Assembly: GCF_000225525.1 (NCBI RefSeq)
Contig: NZ_AGBF01000015.1
Location: 1-64,000 of the forward strand
Source of the DNA: Streptomyces zinciresistens K42
Lineage (GTDB): Bacteria; Actinomycetota; Actinomycetes; Streptomycetales; Streptomycetaceae
Direction: 5' to 3'
Length of the DNA stretch: 64,000 nt
This document shows, piece after piece, positions 26,710 to 34,767 of the stretch. Position 1 is the stretch's first letter; every line of letters begins with the position of its first letter. Under the pieces are notes generated by a model that searched no databases, had not been told where the DNA came from, and saw only the letters and a program-made list of their open reading frames with translations. A program made the position numbers and the translations under genes.

Positions 26710-27111
26710 CTACGCGCTCTGGAGCCGCTTCGTGCGCAACAGGGACGCCAGGGCCTGGGCGAACTCCACCGGCTCCACAGGCAGCGTCACGGCCGCCTCG
26801 GCCCGGCTCCAGGTCGCGAGCCACGCGTCCTGCGGACGCCCGATCAGCAGCAGTACGGGCGGGCAGTCGAACACCTCGTCCTTGATCTGCCGGCAGACGC
26901 CCATGCCGCCCACGGGCACGGCCTCGCCGTCCAGGACGCAGACGTCGATCCCGCCCTTGTCCAGCTCGCGCACCACCGCGGCCGGGGTCGCGCACTCGAC
27001 GAACTCCACCACGGGCACGTCCGGTGCGGGCCGCCGGCCCGTCGCCAGGCGTACCTGCTCGCGGGTGTGGGAGTCGTCGCTGTAGACCAGCACGGTGGCG
27101 GTCGGCTGCAT
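26710..27111 (-). CDS. Stand-alone receiver-like protein
   Basis: The 133-residue product has a CheY-like pattern: an acidic pair after strand 1 (VLVYSDDSHT), a central VCVLDGEAVPVGGMGVCRQI where the Asp (about residue 59) sits at the phosphoacceptor position, and ALASLL at the last helix. The switch Thr and Lys positions appear altered (LLLIGRPQDA and TLPVEPVEF, with no Lys), so it may be a pseudo-receiver that does not respond to phosphorylation. It has no output domain. It lies between the ctaCDF/transpeptidase block and ctaE-qcr, oriented away from ctaE. Confidence 0.75.
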   Translation of the reverse strand: MQPTATVLVYSDDSHTREQVRLATGRRPAPDVPVVEFVECATPAAVVRELDKGGIDVCVLDGEAVPVGGMGVCRQIKDEVFDCPPVLLLIGRPQDAWLATWSRAEAAVTLPVEPVEFAQALASLLRTKRLQSA

Positions 27112-27244
27112 GCTTCCTCCGAGACGTCAGCGTCGTACGAAAGACCCGATGCGGCGGATGCTACTCCCTTGAACACCACGTCAACACCGGTACGGACGAG
27201 CGAGACACTCCGAACGGCACCCCCCGGAGTGAGGGCGGGATAAG

Positions 27245-27265
27245 CGACCGACATAATGTCGGTCG
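27245..27265 (+). promoter_or_regulatory. Palindrome CGACCGACA-TAA-TGTCGGTCG at the ctaE promoter/start
   Basis: A perfect 9-bp inverted repeat with a 3-bp spacer overlaps the ctaE start region. It contains TAATGT (27254-27259), a TANNNT-type -10 box ending 5 nt before a GTG at 27265. The palindrome would thus cover the -10 element of a leaderless promoter and could be an operator controlling ctaE-qcrCAB. Confidence 0.6.
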
Positions 27266-27876
27266 TGGCGACAGCAACGACAGTAGAAACCGGGCACGCG
27301 CACCCGTCGGTCAACCGGCCGAACCTCACCAGCGTCGGAACCATCATCTGGTTGAGTTCCGAGCTGATGTTCTTCGCGGCCCTCTTCGCGATGTACTTCA
27401 CCCTGCGATCGGTGACCGGTCCCGAGTTCTGGAGCGAAAAGGCCTCGGCCTTGAACTTCCCGTTCGCGGCGACGAACACCACGATCCTGGTGCTCTCCTC
27501 CCTCACCTGCCAGCTCGGCGTGTTCGCCGCCGAGCGCGGTGACGTGAAGAAGCTCCGGATGTGGTTCATCGTCACCTTCGTGATGGGTGCGATCTTCATC
27601 GGCGGTCAGGTGTACGAGTACACCGAGCTGGTCAAGAAGGACGGGCTCTCGCTCTCCTCCGACCCGTACGGCTCGGTCTTCTACCTGACCACCGGCTTCC
27701 ACGGCCTGCACGTGCTGGGCGGTCTCATCGCCTTCCTCTTCGTCCTCGGCCGTACGTACGCGGCCAAGAGGTTCACCCACGAGCAGGCGACGGCCGCCAT
27801 CGTCGTGTCCTACTACTGGCACTTCGTCGACGTCGTCTGGATCGGCCTGTTCGCGACGATCTACCTGATCAAGTAG
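27256..27876 (+). CDS. ctaE: Cytochrome c oxidase subunit III
   Basis: CtaE is a structural subunit lining subunit I. The 206-residue protein has five helices (about residues 26-48, 66-86, 100-120, 145-165 and 182-203) and the conserved [15 protein letters not shown] and [15 protein letters not shown] blocks. Two starts are possible: ATG 27256 ([11 protein letters not shown]) and GTG 27265. No Shine-Dalgarno sequence fits the ATG, while the GTG is ideally placed for a leaderless transcript. It heads the ctaE-qcrC-qcrA-qcrB operon. Confidence 0.96.
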   Translation: MSVVATATTVETGHAHPSVNRPNLTSVGTIIWLSSELMFFAALFAMYFTLRSVTGPEFWSEKASALNFPFAATNTTILVLSSLTCQLGVFAAERGDVKKLRMWFIVTFVMGAIFIGGQVYEYTELVKKDGLSLSSDPYGSVFYLTTGFHGLHVLGGLIAFLFVLGRTYAAKRFTHEQATAAIVVSYYWHFVDVVWIGLFATIYLIK

Positions 27877-27957
27877 CAGGACCCGATCACGCGCGCGTTC
27901 GCACGAACGCACCTACCAGAAGCACCGACGCCGAAGATCCTGACACCGGGGTAATCC

Positions 27958-28770
27958 GTGAAAAAGCTCTCCGCACGACGACGCCATCCGCTGGCGGCGC
28001 TCGTCGTCCTACTCCTCGCGCTGGCGTGCACGGGGGGGCTGTACGCCGTGTTCGCCCCCGCGGACAAGGCGAAGGCCGAGGCAACCGCCCAGTCCCTCAC
28101 CATCGACGAGGGCAAGAAGCTCTACACCGTCGGCTGCGCCAGCTGCCACGGAACCGGCGGTCAGGGCACCTCCGACGGCCCCAGCCTGGTGGGCGTGGGT
28201 GCCGCAGCCGTCGACTTCCAGGTGGCCACGGGCCGTATGCCGGCCGCCACTTCGCAGGGTGCCCAGCTCCCGCGGAAGAAGGCCATCTACTCGCAGGCCG
28301 AGGTCGACCAGCTCGCGGCGTACATCGCCTCGCTGGGCGCAGGCCCGTCCATCCCGACCGCGGACCAGTACGGTCCCGAGGGCGCGGACATCGGCAAGGG
28401 CGGCGACCTCTTCCGCAACAACTGCGCGCAATGCCACAACTTCACCGGCAAGGGCGGCGCACTGACCGGGGGCAAGTACGCGCCACCCCTGAACGACGTC
28501 GCCCCGAAGCACATCTACGAGGCCATGCAGACCGGCCCGCAGAACATGCCGTCCTTCCCCGACACCACCATGTCGGAGCAGAACAAGCGGGACATCATCG
28601 CGTACCTGGGCGCGGTCAACACCGGTAAGACGGTCAACCCGGGTGGTACGTCGCTGGGCGGCCTCGGCCCGGTCAGCGAGGGCCTCTTCGCCTGGATCTT
28701 CGGCCTCGGCGCACTGATCGCGGTCGCCGTCTGGGTCGCCGCTCGGACCGCAAAGGCCAGGAAGTCATGA
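27958..28770 (+). CDS. qcrC: Di-haem cytochrome c subunit of the bc1 (bcc) complex
   Basis: QcrC replaces both cytochrome c1 and soluble cytochrome c in actinobacteria, passing electrons from QcrA to CtaC. The 270-residue protein has an N-terminal helix (about 10-32) and two haem-binding motifs, CASCH (about 58-62) and CAQCH (about 157-161). Distal Met ligand regions are GRMPAATSQ and QNMPSFPD. A C-terminal anchor lies at about 243-262. It starts at a GTG and overlaps qcrA by 4 bp (ATGA). Confidence 0.97.
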   Translation: MKKLSARRRHPLAALVVLLLALACTGGLYAVFAPADKAKAEATAQSLTIDEGKKLYTVGCASCHGTGGQGTSDGPSLVGVGAAAVDFQVATGRMPAATSQGAQLPRKKAIYSQAEVDQLAAYIASLGAGPSIPTADQYGPEGADIGKGGDLFRNNCAQCHNFTGKGGALTGGKYAPPLNDVAPKHIYEAMQTGPQNMPSFPDTTMSEQNKRDIIAYLGAVNTGKTVNPGGTSLGGLGPVSEGLFAWIFGLGALIAVAVWVAARTAKARKS

Positions 28771-29816
28771 GTAGCCAAGACATCCCAGAAGAGAACCTGC
28801 CCGCCACGCACGGCACCGCCGTCGCGGTGGCGGACGAGAAGAACCCCTTCGCGGACCCCGGACTGCCGCCGCACGAGCACCGGATCCAGGACATCGACGA
28901 GCGGGCCGCCAAGCGGTCCGAGCGCACGGTCGCCCTGCTGTTCACGGTGTCGATGCTGGCGACCGTGGCGTTCATCGCGGCCTACGTCGCGATCCCGAAG
29001 GAAAAGCCGATCTACGTGTTCCCGCTCGGACACGTCAACGCGCTGAACTTCACGCTCGGCCTCACCCTCGGCACGGCCCTGTTCTGCATCGGCGCGGGCG
29101 CGGTCCACTGGGCCCGCACCCTGATGTCCGACGAGGAGGTCGCCGACGACCGCCACCCGATCGCGGCCGAGCCCGAGGTCAGGGCGAAGGTCATGGCCGA
29201 CTTCCGGCAGGGCGCCAAGGAGTCCGCGCTCGGCCGCCGCAAGCTGATCCGCAACACGATGTTCGGCGCGCTGGCCCTGGTGCCGCTCTCCGGCGTCGTG
29301 CTGCTGCGCGACCTCGGCCCGCTGCCCGGCACCAAGCTGCGCAGCACGCTCTGGGCCAAGGGCAAGCTGCTCGTCAACATGAACACCAACGAGCCGCTGC
29401 GTCCCTCGGACGTCGCGGTCGGCTCCCTCACCTTCGCCAAGCCGGAGGGCCTGGAGGAGGGCGAGGAGGGGTTCCAGAACGAGATCGCCAAGGCCGCCCT
29501 GATGATCGTCCGGCTCCAGCCCGACGACATCAAGGACAAGCGCGAGCTCGAGTGGTCGCACGAGGGCATCGTCGCGTACTCGAAGATCTGCACCCACGTC
29601 GGTTGCCCGATCTCCCTGTACGAGCAGCAGACGCACCACGTGCTCTGCCCCTGTCACCAGTCCACCTTCGACCTGTCCGACGGTGCCCGAGTGATCTTCG
29701 GCCCGGCCGGTCACGCCCTGCCGCAGTTGCGCATCGGCGTGAACGACGAGGGTTACCTCGAGGCGCTCAGCGACTTCGAGGAGCCCGTCGGTCCTGCATT
29801 CTGGGAGCGCGGATGA
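28767..29816 (+). CDS. qcrA: Rieske iron-sulfur subunit of the bcc complex
   Basis: The 349-residue subunit carries the [2Fe-2S] cluster that takes an electron from menaquinol. The ligands lie in CTHVGCPISLYE and CPCHQSTFDL near residues 274-306, including the usual disulfide cysteines. Unlike the single-helix canonical Rieske protein, it has three hydrophobic segments (about 54-74, 86-108 and 165-185), the actinobacterial form. An acidic insertion (EGLEEGEEGFQ) precedes the cluster domain. It overlaps qcrB by 4 bp. Confidence 0.96.
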   Translation: MSSQDIPEENLPATHGTAVAVADEKNPFADPGLPPHEHRIQDIDERAAKRSERTVALLFTVSMLATVAFIAAYVAIPKEKPIYVFPLGHVNALNFTLGLTLGTALFCIGAGAVHWARTLMSDEEVADDRHPIAAEPEVRAKVMADFRQGAKESALGRRKLIRNTMFGALALVPLSGVVLLRDLGPLPGTKLRSTLWAKGKLLVNMNTNEPLRPSDVAVGSLTFAKPEGLEEGEEGFQNEIAKAALMIVRLQPDDIKDKRELEWSHEGIVAYSKICTHVGCPISLYEQQTHHVLCPCHQSTFDLSDGARVIFGPAGHALPQLRIGVNDEGYLEALSDFEEPVGPAFWERG

Positions 29817-31450
29817 GCACCACAGAGACCACCGAGTCCCGCTCGCGCGGGAAGGCACCGGCCGGCGAGCGCGTCGCCGACTGGGCGGACGGCCGGCTGG
29901 GGATCTACTCCCTGGCCAAGGCCAACATGCGCAAGATCTTCCCCGACCACTGGTCGTTCATGCTGGGTGAGGTCTGCCTCTACAGCTTCATCATCATCAT
30001 CCTCACCGGTGTGTACCTGACGCTGTTCTTCCAGCCGTCGATGGCCGAGGTCGAGTACCACGGCTCGTACATCCCGCTCCAGGGCCAGATGATGAGCCAG
30101 GCCTTCAGCTCGACGATGGAGATCTCCTTCGACGTGCGCGGCGGTCTGCTCGTCCGGCAGATCCACCACTGGGCCGCGCTGATCTTCCTCGCCGCCATGT
30201 TCGTGCACATGATGCGCGTGTTCTTCACGGGCGCGTTCCGCAAGCCGCGTGAGATCAACTGGCTGTTCGGCTTCCTGCTGTTCGTCCTCGGCATGTTCAC
30301 CGGCTTCACCGGCTACTCGCTACCGGACGACCTGTTGTCAGGAACAGGTGTGCGCTTCACCGAGGGCGCGATCCTGTCCATGCCGATCGTCGGCACGTAC
30401 ATCTCGTTCTTCCTCTTCGGCGGGGAGTTCCCGGGCACCGACTTCGTGGCCCGGTTCTACTCGATCCACATCCTGCTGCTGCCGGGCATCATGCTCGGTC
30501 TGGTCGTCGCCCACCTGATCCTGGTCTTCTACCACAAGCACACGCAGTTCGCGGGCCCCGGAAAGACCAACAAGAACGTCGTCGGCATGCCGCTGCTGCC
30601 GGTCTACATGGCCAAGGCCGGAGGCTTCTTCTTCCTGGTCTTCGGTGTCATCGCGGCCGTCGCGGCGATCGCGCAGATCAACCCGATCTGGGCCATCGGC
30701 CCCTACCGGCCGGACCAGGTGTCCACCGGCGCCCAGCCCGACTGGTACATGGGCTTCGCCGAGGGACTGGTCCGGTACTTCCCGGGCTGGGAGGTCAACT
30801 TCTGGGGTCACACGCTGGTCCTCGGCGTGTTCATCCCGCTGGTCCTCTTCGGTGTGGTCCTGGGCGCGATCGCGCTCTACCCGTTCATCGAGTCCTGGGT
30901 CACCGGCGACAAGCGCGAGCACCACATCCTGGACCGCCCGCGCAACGCCCCGACCCGCACCGGCTTCGGCGTCGCCTGGATCACGGTCTACATGATCGGT
31001 CTGGTCGGCGGTGGCAACGACCTGTGGGCCACCCACTTCAACCTGTCGATCAACGCGGTCACCTGGTTCGTCCGGATCGGCTTCTTCGTCGGCCCGGTCG
31101 TCGCGTTCATCGTCACCAAGCGCATCTGCCTGGGGCTCCAGCGCCGGGACAAGGACAAGGTGCTGCACGGCCGCGAGTCGGGCATCATCAAGCGCCTGCC
31201 GCACGGTGAGTTCATCGAGGTGCACGAGCCGCTCAGCCAGGACGCGCTGTACACGCTCACCGCGCACGAGCAGTACAAGCCGGCCGAGATCGGCCCCGCG
31301 GTCGACGAGAACGGCGTCGAGCGCAAGGTGAAGGGCGTCCAGAAGCTGCGCGCCAAGCTCAGCAAGTCCTACTACGGCGAGGACGGCCAGATCCCCAAGC
31401 CGTCCGTCGAGGAGTACAAGGAGATCACCAGCGGCCACGGCCAGCACTGA
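29813..31450 (+). CDS. qcrB: Cytochrome b subunit of the bcc complex
   Basis: QcrB carries haems bL and bH and both quinone sites. The 545-residue protein has eight or more helices, with haem ligands in [21 protein letters not shown] and [21 protein letters not shown]. The Qo-site PEWY motif is PDWY here ([12 protein letters not shown]), the substitution seen in actinobacteria. A C-terminal extension of about 120 residues, charged and soluble, is also family-typical. The ATG overlaps the qcrA stop; a strong terminator ends the operon. Confidence 0.97.
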   Translation: MSTTETTESRSRGKAPAGERVADWADGRLGIYSLAKANMRKIFPDHWSFMLGEVCLYSFIIIILTGVYLTLFFQPSMAEVEYHGSYIPLQGQMMSQAFSSTMEISFDVRGGLLVRQIHHWAALIFLAAMFVHMMRVFFTGAFRKPREINWLFGFLLFVLGMFTGFTGYSLPDDLLSGTGVRFTEGAILSMPIVGTYISFFLFGGEFPGTDFVARFYSIHILLLPGIMLGLVVAHLILVFYHKHTQFAGPGKTNKNVVGMPLLPVYMAKAGGFFFLVFGVIAAVAAIAQINPIWAIGPYRPDQVSTGAQPDWYMGFAEGLVRYFPGWEVNFWGHTLVLGVFIPLVLFGVVLGAIALYPFIESWVTGDKREHHILDRPRNAPTRTGFGVAWITVYMIGLVGGGNDLWATHFNLSINAVTWFVRIGFFVGPVVAFIVTKRICLGLQRRDKDKVLHGRESGIIKRLPHGEFIEVHEPLSQDALYTLTAHEQYKPAEIGPAVDENGVERKVKGVQKLRAKLSKSYYGEDGQIPKPSVEEYKEITSGHGQH

Positions 31451-31469
31451 TCACCGCGCACGCCACGGC

Positions 31470-31506
31470 AGAGGGGCCCCGTCCGAAGACCGGACGGGGC
31501 CCCTCT
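31470..31506 (+). terminator. Terminator of ctaE-qcrCAB
   Basis: A 16-bp stem (31470-31485 with 31491-31506) closes on the 5-nt loop AAGAC, 19 bp beyond the qcrB stop codon. Confidence 0.9.
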
Positions 31507-31547
31507 CCGTGTCCCGCGGCTGGATAGGGTGGACCTCGTCGAGACGC

Positions 31548-31568
31548 GTGTCCCGAAGTGCGGGACAC
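31548..31568 (+). promoter_or_regulatory. Hairpin GTGTCCCG-AAGTG-CGGGACAC upstream of trpD
   Basis: A perfect 8-bp inverted repeat with a 5-nt loop lies 18 bp before the trpD start and just ahead of its GGAG site. A TAGGGT box at 31524-31529 could be a -10 element. The repeat could be an operator or a leader-RNA hairpin that limits translation; no Trp-codon leader peptide is seen here. Confidence 0.45.
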
Positions 31569-31586
31569 CTGACCCTGGAGCGGCTT

Positions 31587-32651
31587 ATGAGCGCTGTGAC
31601 CCCCGCAGGAGGCGACACCGCGGCGGCCCGCTCCTGGCCCGGGGTGCTGAGCGCCCTGCTCGCCGGGCAGGACCTGAGCGCCGGGGACACCGCCTGGGCG
31701 ATGGACCGCTTCATGAGCGGCGAGGCGTCGGACGCCCAGATCGCCGGGTTCATGGTGGCCCTGCGCGCCAAGGGCGAGACCGTCGAGGAGATCAACGGCC
31801 TGGTCGAGGCCATGTACGCGCACGCCGAGCCGCTGGACATCCCCGGCCCGGCCGTGGACATCGTCGGCACGGGGGGCGACCGGGCCAGGACGGTCAACAT
31901 CTCCACCATGTCCGCCGTCGTGATCGCCGGGACCGGCGCGAAGGTCGTCAAGCACGGCAACCGGGCCTCGTCCTCCGCGAGCGGCTCCTCCGACGTGCTG
32001 GAGAAGCTCGGGATCAACCTGGACCTCTCGCCGCGGCGGGTGGCCGAGGTGGTGGACGCCGCCGGGATCACCTTCTGCTTCGCCGCCAAGTTCCACCCGT
32101 CGATGCGCTTCGTCGGCGGGGTGCGGCGCGACCTCGGCATCCCCACCTCGTTCAACCTCCTCGGTCCGCTGACCAACCCGGCCCGCGTCACCGCCTCGGC
32201 CGTCGGCTGCTTCGACACCCGTATGGCGGGGCTCATCGCCGGGGTGCTCGCCGAGCGGGGCTCCTCCGCGCTGGTCTTCCGCGGTGACGACGGCCTGGAC
32301 GAGCTGACGACGACCGCGACCTCGCGGGTCTGGACCGTCCGGGACGGCAAGGTGGCCGAGGAGCCCTTCGACCCGCGGGACGTCGGCATCGAGCTGGTGC
32401 CGGTGGAGGCGCTGCGCGGCGCGGACGCCTCCTACAACGCCGAGGTCGCGCGGCGCCTGCTGGAGGGCGAGCCGGGCCCGGTGCGCGACGCCGTCCTGCT
32501 CAACTCGGCCGCGGCGCTGGTGGCGCTGCGGCCCTCGGACGCGCCCCTCACCGAGCAGCTGCGGCTCGGCATGGCGAAGGCGGCGGAGTCGATCGACTCG
32601 GGCGCGGCCAAGCGGACCCTGGAGCTCTGGGTGGCCGCGAGCAACGCCTGA
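31587..32651 (+). CDS. trpD: Anthranilate phosphoribosyltransferase
   Basis: TrpD transfers phosphoribose from PRPP to anthranilate in tryptophan synthesis. The 354-residue enzyme has the PRPP-binding [14 protein letters not shown] (residues about 92-105), [13 protein letters not shown] and the block [20 protein letters not shown]. The ATG at 31587 has GGAG 7 nt upstream; an upstream ATG at 31509 lies inside the terminator region and is rejected. Together with the trpE-trpG fusion and DAHP synthase 24-27 kb away, it supplies the early tryptophan pathway. The mycobacterial trpD also neighbours ctaE-qcr. Confidence 0.95.
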   Translation: MSAVTPAGGDTAAARSWPGVLSALLAGQDLSAGDTAWAMDRFMSGEASDAQIAGFMVALRAKGETVEEINGLVEAMYAHAEPLDIPGPAVDIVGTGGDRARTVNISTMSAVVIAGTGAKVVKHGNRASSSASGSSDVLEKLGINLDLSPRRVAEVVDAAGITFCFAAKFHPSMRFVGGVRRDLGIPTSFNLLGPLTNPARVTASAVGCFDTRMAGLIAGVLAERGSSALVFRGDDGLDELTTTATSRVWTVRDGKVAEEPFDPRDVGIELVPVEALRGADASYNAEVARRLLEGEPGPVRDAVLLNSAAALVALRPSDAPLTEQLRLGMAKAAESIDSGAAKRTLELWVAASNA

Positions 32652-32680
32652 GGGACGTCTGAGGCACGTCTGAGGGACGC
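32648..32680 (+). repeat. Three 11-bp tandem repeats over the trpD stop codon
   Basis: Units CTGAGGGACGT, CTGAGGCACGT and CTGAGGGACGC start at 32648, 32659 and 32670. Each contains TGA; the first supplies the trpD stop codon and the others are in shifted frames. Nearby, CTCGCGCGCGGAC also occurs twice (32684 and 32741). Confidence 0.7.
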
Positions 32681-32702
32681 CCCCTCGCGCGCGGACACCG
32701 TT

Positions 32703-32730
32703 CCGAGGACCGTGTGAAGCCCGTCCTCGG
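32703..32730 (+). terminator. Possible trpD terminator hairpin
   Basis: CCGAGGAC pairs with GTCCTCGG (8 bp, 12-nt loop) about 50 bp after the trpD stop codon and before the riboswitch promoter region. Confidence 0.5.
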
Positions 32731-32816
32731 CGTCCACGCTCTCGCGCGCGGACGCCGTCCCGCGATCCGGACACGGGTTGCGGGACGGCGATCTCTTCCC
32801 GTACGTTCCCGTACCA

Positions 32817-32922
32817 GGTCATGAGTGACAGTCATGAGGCCCCGGCCGACTGTCCGGCAACCCTCCGTCCGTGGCGGGGTGCCCCGGGTGAAGACCAGGC
32901 CGTGGTCATCGAGGTCCACGGC
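32817..32922 (+). promoter_or_regulatory. SAM-IV riboswitch
   Basis: The stretch has the SAM-IV core. A P1 stem pairs GGTC (32817-32820) with GACC (32893-32896). Between them lie the conserved GGCCCCGGCC, the SAM-pocket CCGGCAACCCTCC, and GCGGGGTGCCCCGGGTGA closing P3. A hairpin GCCGTGG/CCACGGC follows (32899-32905 with 32916-32922), as in the downstream helix of this class. SAM-IV is confined to actinobacteria and precedes sulfur-metabolism genes. Here it should repress the aminotransferase gene at 33061 when SAM is plentiful. The 3' boundary is approximate. Confidence 0.85.
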
Positions 32923-32928
32923 AAGCGC

Positions 32929-32953
32929 GGACCCCTCGCGAAACCAGGGGTCC
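32929..32953 (+). promoter_or_regulatory. Hairpin in the SAM-IV expression platform
   Basis: GGACCCCT and AGGGGTCC form a perfect 8-bp stem with a 9-nt loop, immediately after the aptamer and 9 nt ahead of a GAGGAG site. It could be a terminator or part of a switch that exposes the site; no U-tract follows. Confidence 0.5.
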
Positions 32954-32973
32954 TGGTCGTCGAGGAGTCTTCC

Positions 32974-32994
32974 GTGAGCCAGCGAATGCGATAG
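32974..32994 (+). CDS. Six-codon upstream ORF behind the SAM-IV riboswitch
   Basis: GTG AGC CAG CGA ATG CGA TAG would encode only VSQRMR. It is preceded by a near-ideal GAGGAG site (32962-32967) 6 nt away, a better signal than many real starts in this window. It lies between the aptamer and the aminotransferase start 67 bp further on. It may be a regulatory leader peptide or a decoy initiation site through which the riboswitch acts. No Cys or Met-rich run is present. Translation is unproven. Confidence 0.4.
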   Translation: MSQRMR

Positions 32995-33060
32995 GGCCGC
33001 CGAGCCCCGCCTCCGCACACCCACCTTCACTCTGCGCCGTTTCCTCACGGGAGTTCCGCC

Positions 33061-34428
33061 ATGTCCGTCTCCAGCGCTGCCCTCGACCGGTCCGTCTGCT
33101 CCCCCCTGCCCGTCCTGGGACGGGATGTCACCGTGCCGCTGGTGACCGGCGGCGAGGTCTCCTACGCCGCGCTCGACTACGCCGCCAGCGCCCCCGCCCT
33201 CCAGCGGGTCTGGGACGACGTGGCCGCCTACGCCCCGTACTACGGCAGCGTCCACCGCGGTGCCGGGTACCTCTCCCAGCTGTCCACCGACCTGTTCGAG
33301 AACGCCCGCCGCACGGTCGCCGGGTTCCTCGACTGCCGGGACGGCGACCAGGTCGTGTTCACCCGGTCCACCACCGACTCGCTCAACCTCCTCGCCGCCG
33401 CCCTCCCGGCCGGCTGCGAGGTCTTCGTCTTCGAGACCGAGCACCACGCCTCCCTGCTGCCCTGGCGCGACGCCCGCGTCACCGTTCTCAACGCCCCGCG
33501 CACCCCCGGCGAGGCCGTCGCGACGCTGGAGCACGCCCTCGCCGCCCGCGACCCCCGCGGCCCGGCCTTGGTCTGCGTCACCGGCGCCTCCAACGTGACC
33601 GGCGAGCTGTGGCCGGTGCGGGAACTGGCCGCCGCCGCCCGTGCGCACGGCGCCCGCACCGTCCTGGACGCCGCCCAGCTCGCGCCGCACCACCCGGTCT
33701 CCGTCCGCGACCTGGACGTCGACTGGGTCGCCTTCTCCGGCCACAAGCTCTACGCCCCCTTCGGCTCCGGCGTCCTCGCCGGCCGCGCCGACTGGCTCAC
33801 CGCGGCGGAGCCCTACCTCGCCGGGGGAGGCGCCAGCCGCAGGGTGAGCCGGCGTGAGGACGGCGGGGTGGACGTCGAGTGGCACGAGAGCGCCGCCCGG
33901 CACGAGGCGGGCTCCCCGAACGTGATCGGCGCCTACTCCATCGCCTCCGCCTGCAAGGCCCTCACCGAGGCGGGGTTCGACACCCTGGTCGCCCGGGAGC
34001 GGTATCTGATCGGGAAGGTGCGCTCCGGCCTCGCCGAGGTGCCCGAGGTGCGGATCCTCTCCCTGTTCGGGGACGACGCCCCCCGCGTCGGGGTGATCTC
34101 CTTCGTCGTCGAGGGCTGGAACAGCTCCCACTTCGCCGCCGCCCTGTCCGCCGAGTACGGCATCGGTGTGCGCGACGGTCTGTTCTGCGCCCACCCGCTG
34201 GTGCGCACGCTGCTCGGCAGCGACCCGCAGGCCCAGGGGGAGTGCGGCGCCCCGGAGGCCGGCCCCGGGGAGAAGTCGCTCAACGCGATCCGGGTGAGCT
34301 TCGGGGCCGGGACGCCCGACGAGCACGTCGAGCGGTTCGTGACGGCCGTCCGGGAGCTGGTGGCGGACGGGGCCCGCTGGAACTACCGCACCGAGGACGG
34401 GCGTTGCGTGCCCGACACCTCCGCCTGA
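33061..34428 (+). CDS. Class V aminotransferase / cysteine desulfurase-like PLP enzyme under SAM-IV control
   Basis: The 455-residue protein has the class V fold: a substrate loop SVHRGAGYLSQLSTDLFENAR, the TRSTTDSLNLLA block, EHHASLLPWR, the DAAQLAPHHPV strand and the PLP lysine in SGHKLYAPFGSGVL (Lys236). It resembles SufS/CsdA-like and isopenicillin-epimerase-like enzymes. A Cys in GLFCAHPLVR is near, but not clearly at, the desulfurase cysteine position. Control by SAM-IV suggests a role in Cys/Met metabolism. GGGAG lies 9 nt before the ATG. Confidence 0.85.
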   Translation: MSVSSAALDRSVCSPLPVLGRDVTVPLVTGGEVSYAALDYAASAPALQRVWDDVAAYAPYYGSVHRGAGYLSQLSTDLFENARRTVAGFLDCRDGDQVVFTRSTTDSLNLLAAALPAGCEVFVFETEHHASLLPWRDARVTVLNAPRTPGEAVATLEHALAARDPRGPALVCVTGASNVTGELWPVRELAAAARAHGARTVLDAAQLAPHHPVSVRDLDVDWVAFSGHKLYAPFGSGVLAGRADWLTAAEPYLAGGGASRRVSRREDGGVDVEWHESAARHEAGSPNVIGAYSIASACKALTEAGFDTLVARERYLIGKVRSGLAEVPEVRILSLFGDDAPRVGVISFVVEGWNSSHFAAALSAEYGIGVRDGLFCAHPLVRTLLGSDPQAQGECGAPEAGPGEKSLNAIRVSFGAGTPDEHVERFVTAVRELVADGARWNYRTEDGRCVPDTSA

Positions 34429-34485
34429 GCGGACGGCCGGGCGCCGCGCCGCGGGGAACTCCCCGGCGCCGCCGGGCGCCGCCGC

Positions 34486-34767
34486 TCAGCTGTCCAGGCC
34501 GATGGCGAAGGCGGCCTCCAGGTCGTGCTGGGAGTAGGTGCGGAAGGCGACGTGGGTGTCCGTGCCCTCGACGCCGGGGATCTTGCTGATCCGGCCCGGG
34601 ATCACCTCGGCGAGGTCCTCGTGCCGCTTCACCCGGACCATGGCGATCAGGTCGTAGGTGCCGGTGACCGAGAAGACCTCGCTGACGCTCTCCAGCGAAG
34701 CGATCCGCTCCGCGATCTCGGGGATCCGGTCCACGCTGGTCTTGATGAGGACGATCGCGGTGATCAC
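34486..34767 (-). CDS. Stand-alone Lrp/AsnC ligand-binding (RAM) domain protein
   Basis: The 93-residue protein is only the RAM domain: a beta-alpha-beta-beta-alpha-beta pattern (ITAIVLIKT, IPEIAERIASL, VSEVFSVTGTYDLIAMVRV and PGVEGTDTHVAFRT), with the glycine-containing TGTYD loop that binds amino acids. It lacks the helix-turn-helix, so it may modulate a full-length Lrp partner or sense a small effector. The GTG start overlaps the rhomboid stop by 4 bp, so the two are coupled. Confidence 0.88.
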   Translation of the reverse strand: MITAIVLIKTSVDRIPEIAERIASLESVSEVFSVTGTYDLIAMVRVKRHEDLAEVIPGRISKIPGVEGTDTHVAFRTYSQHDLEAAFAIGLDS

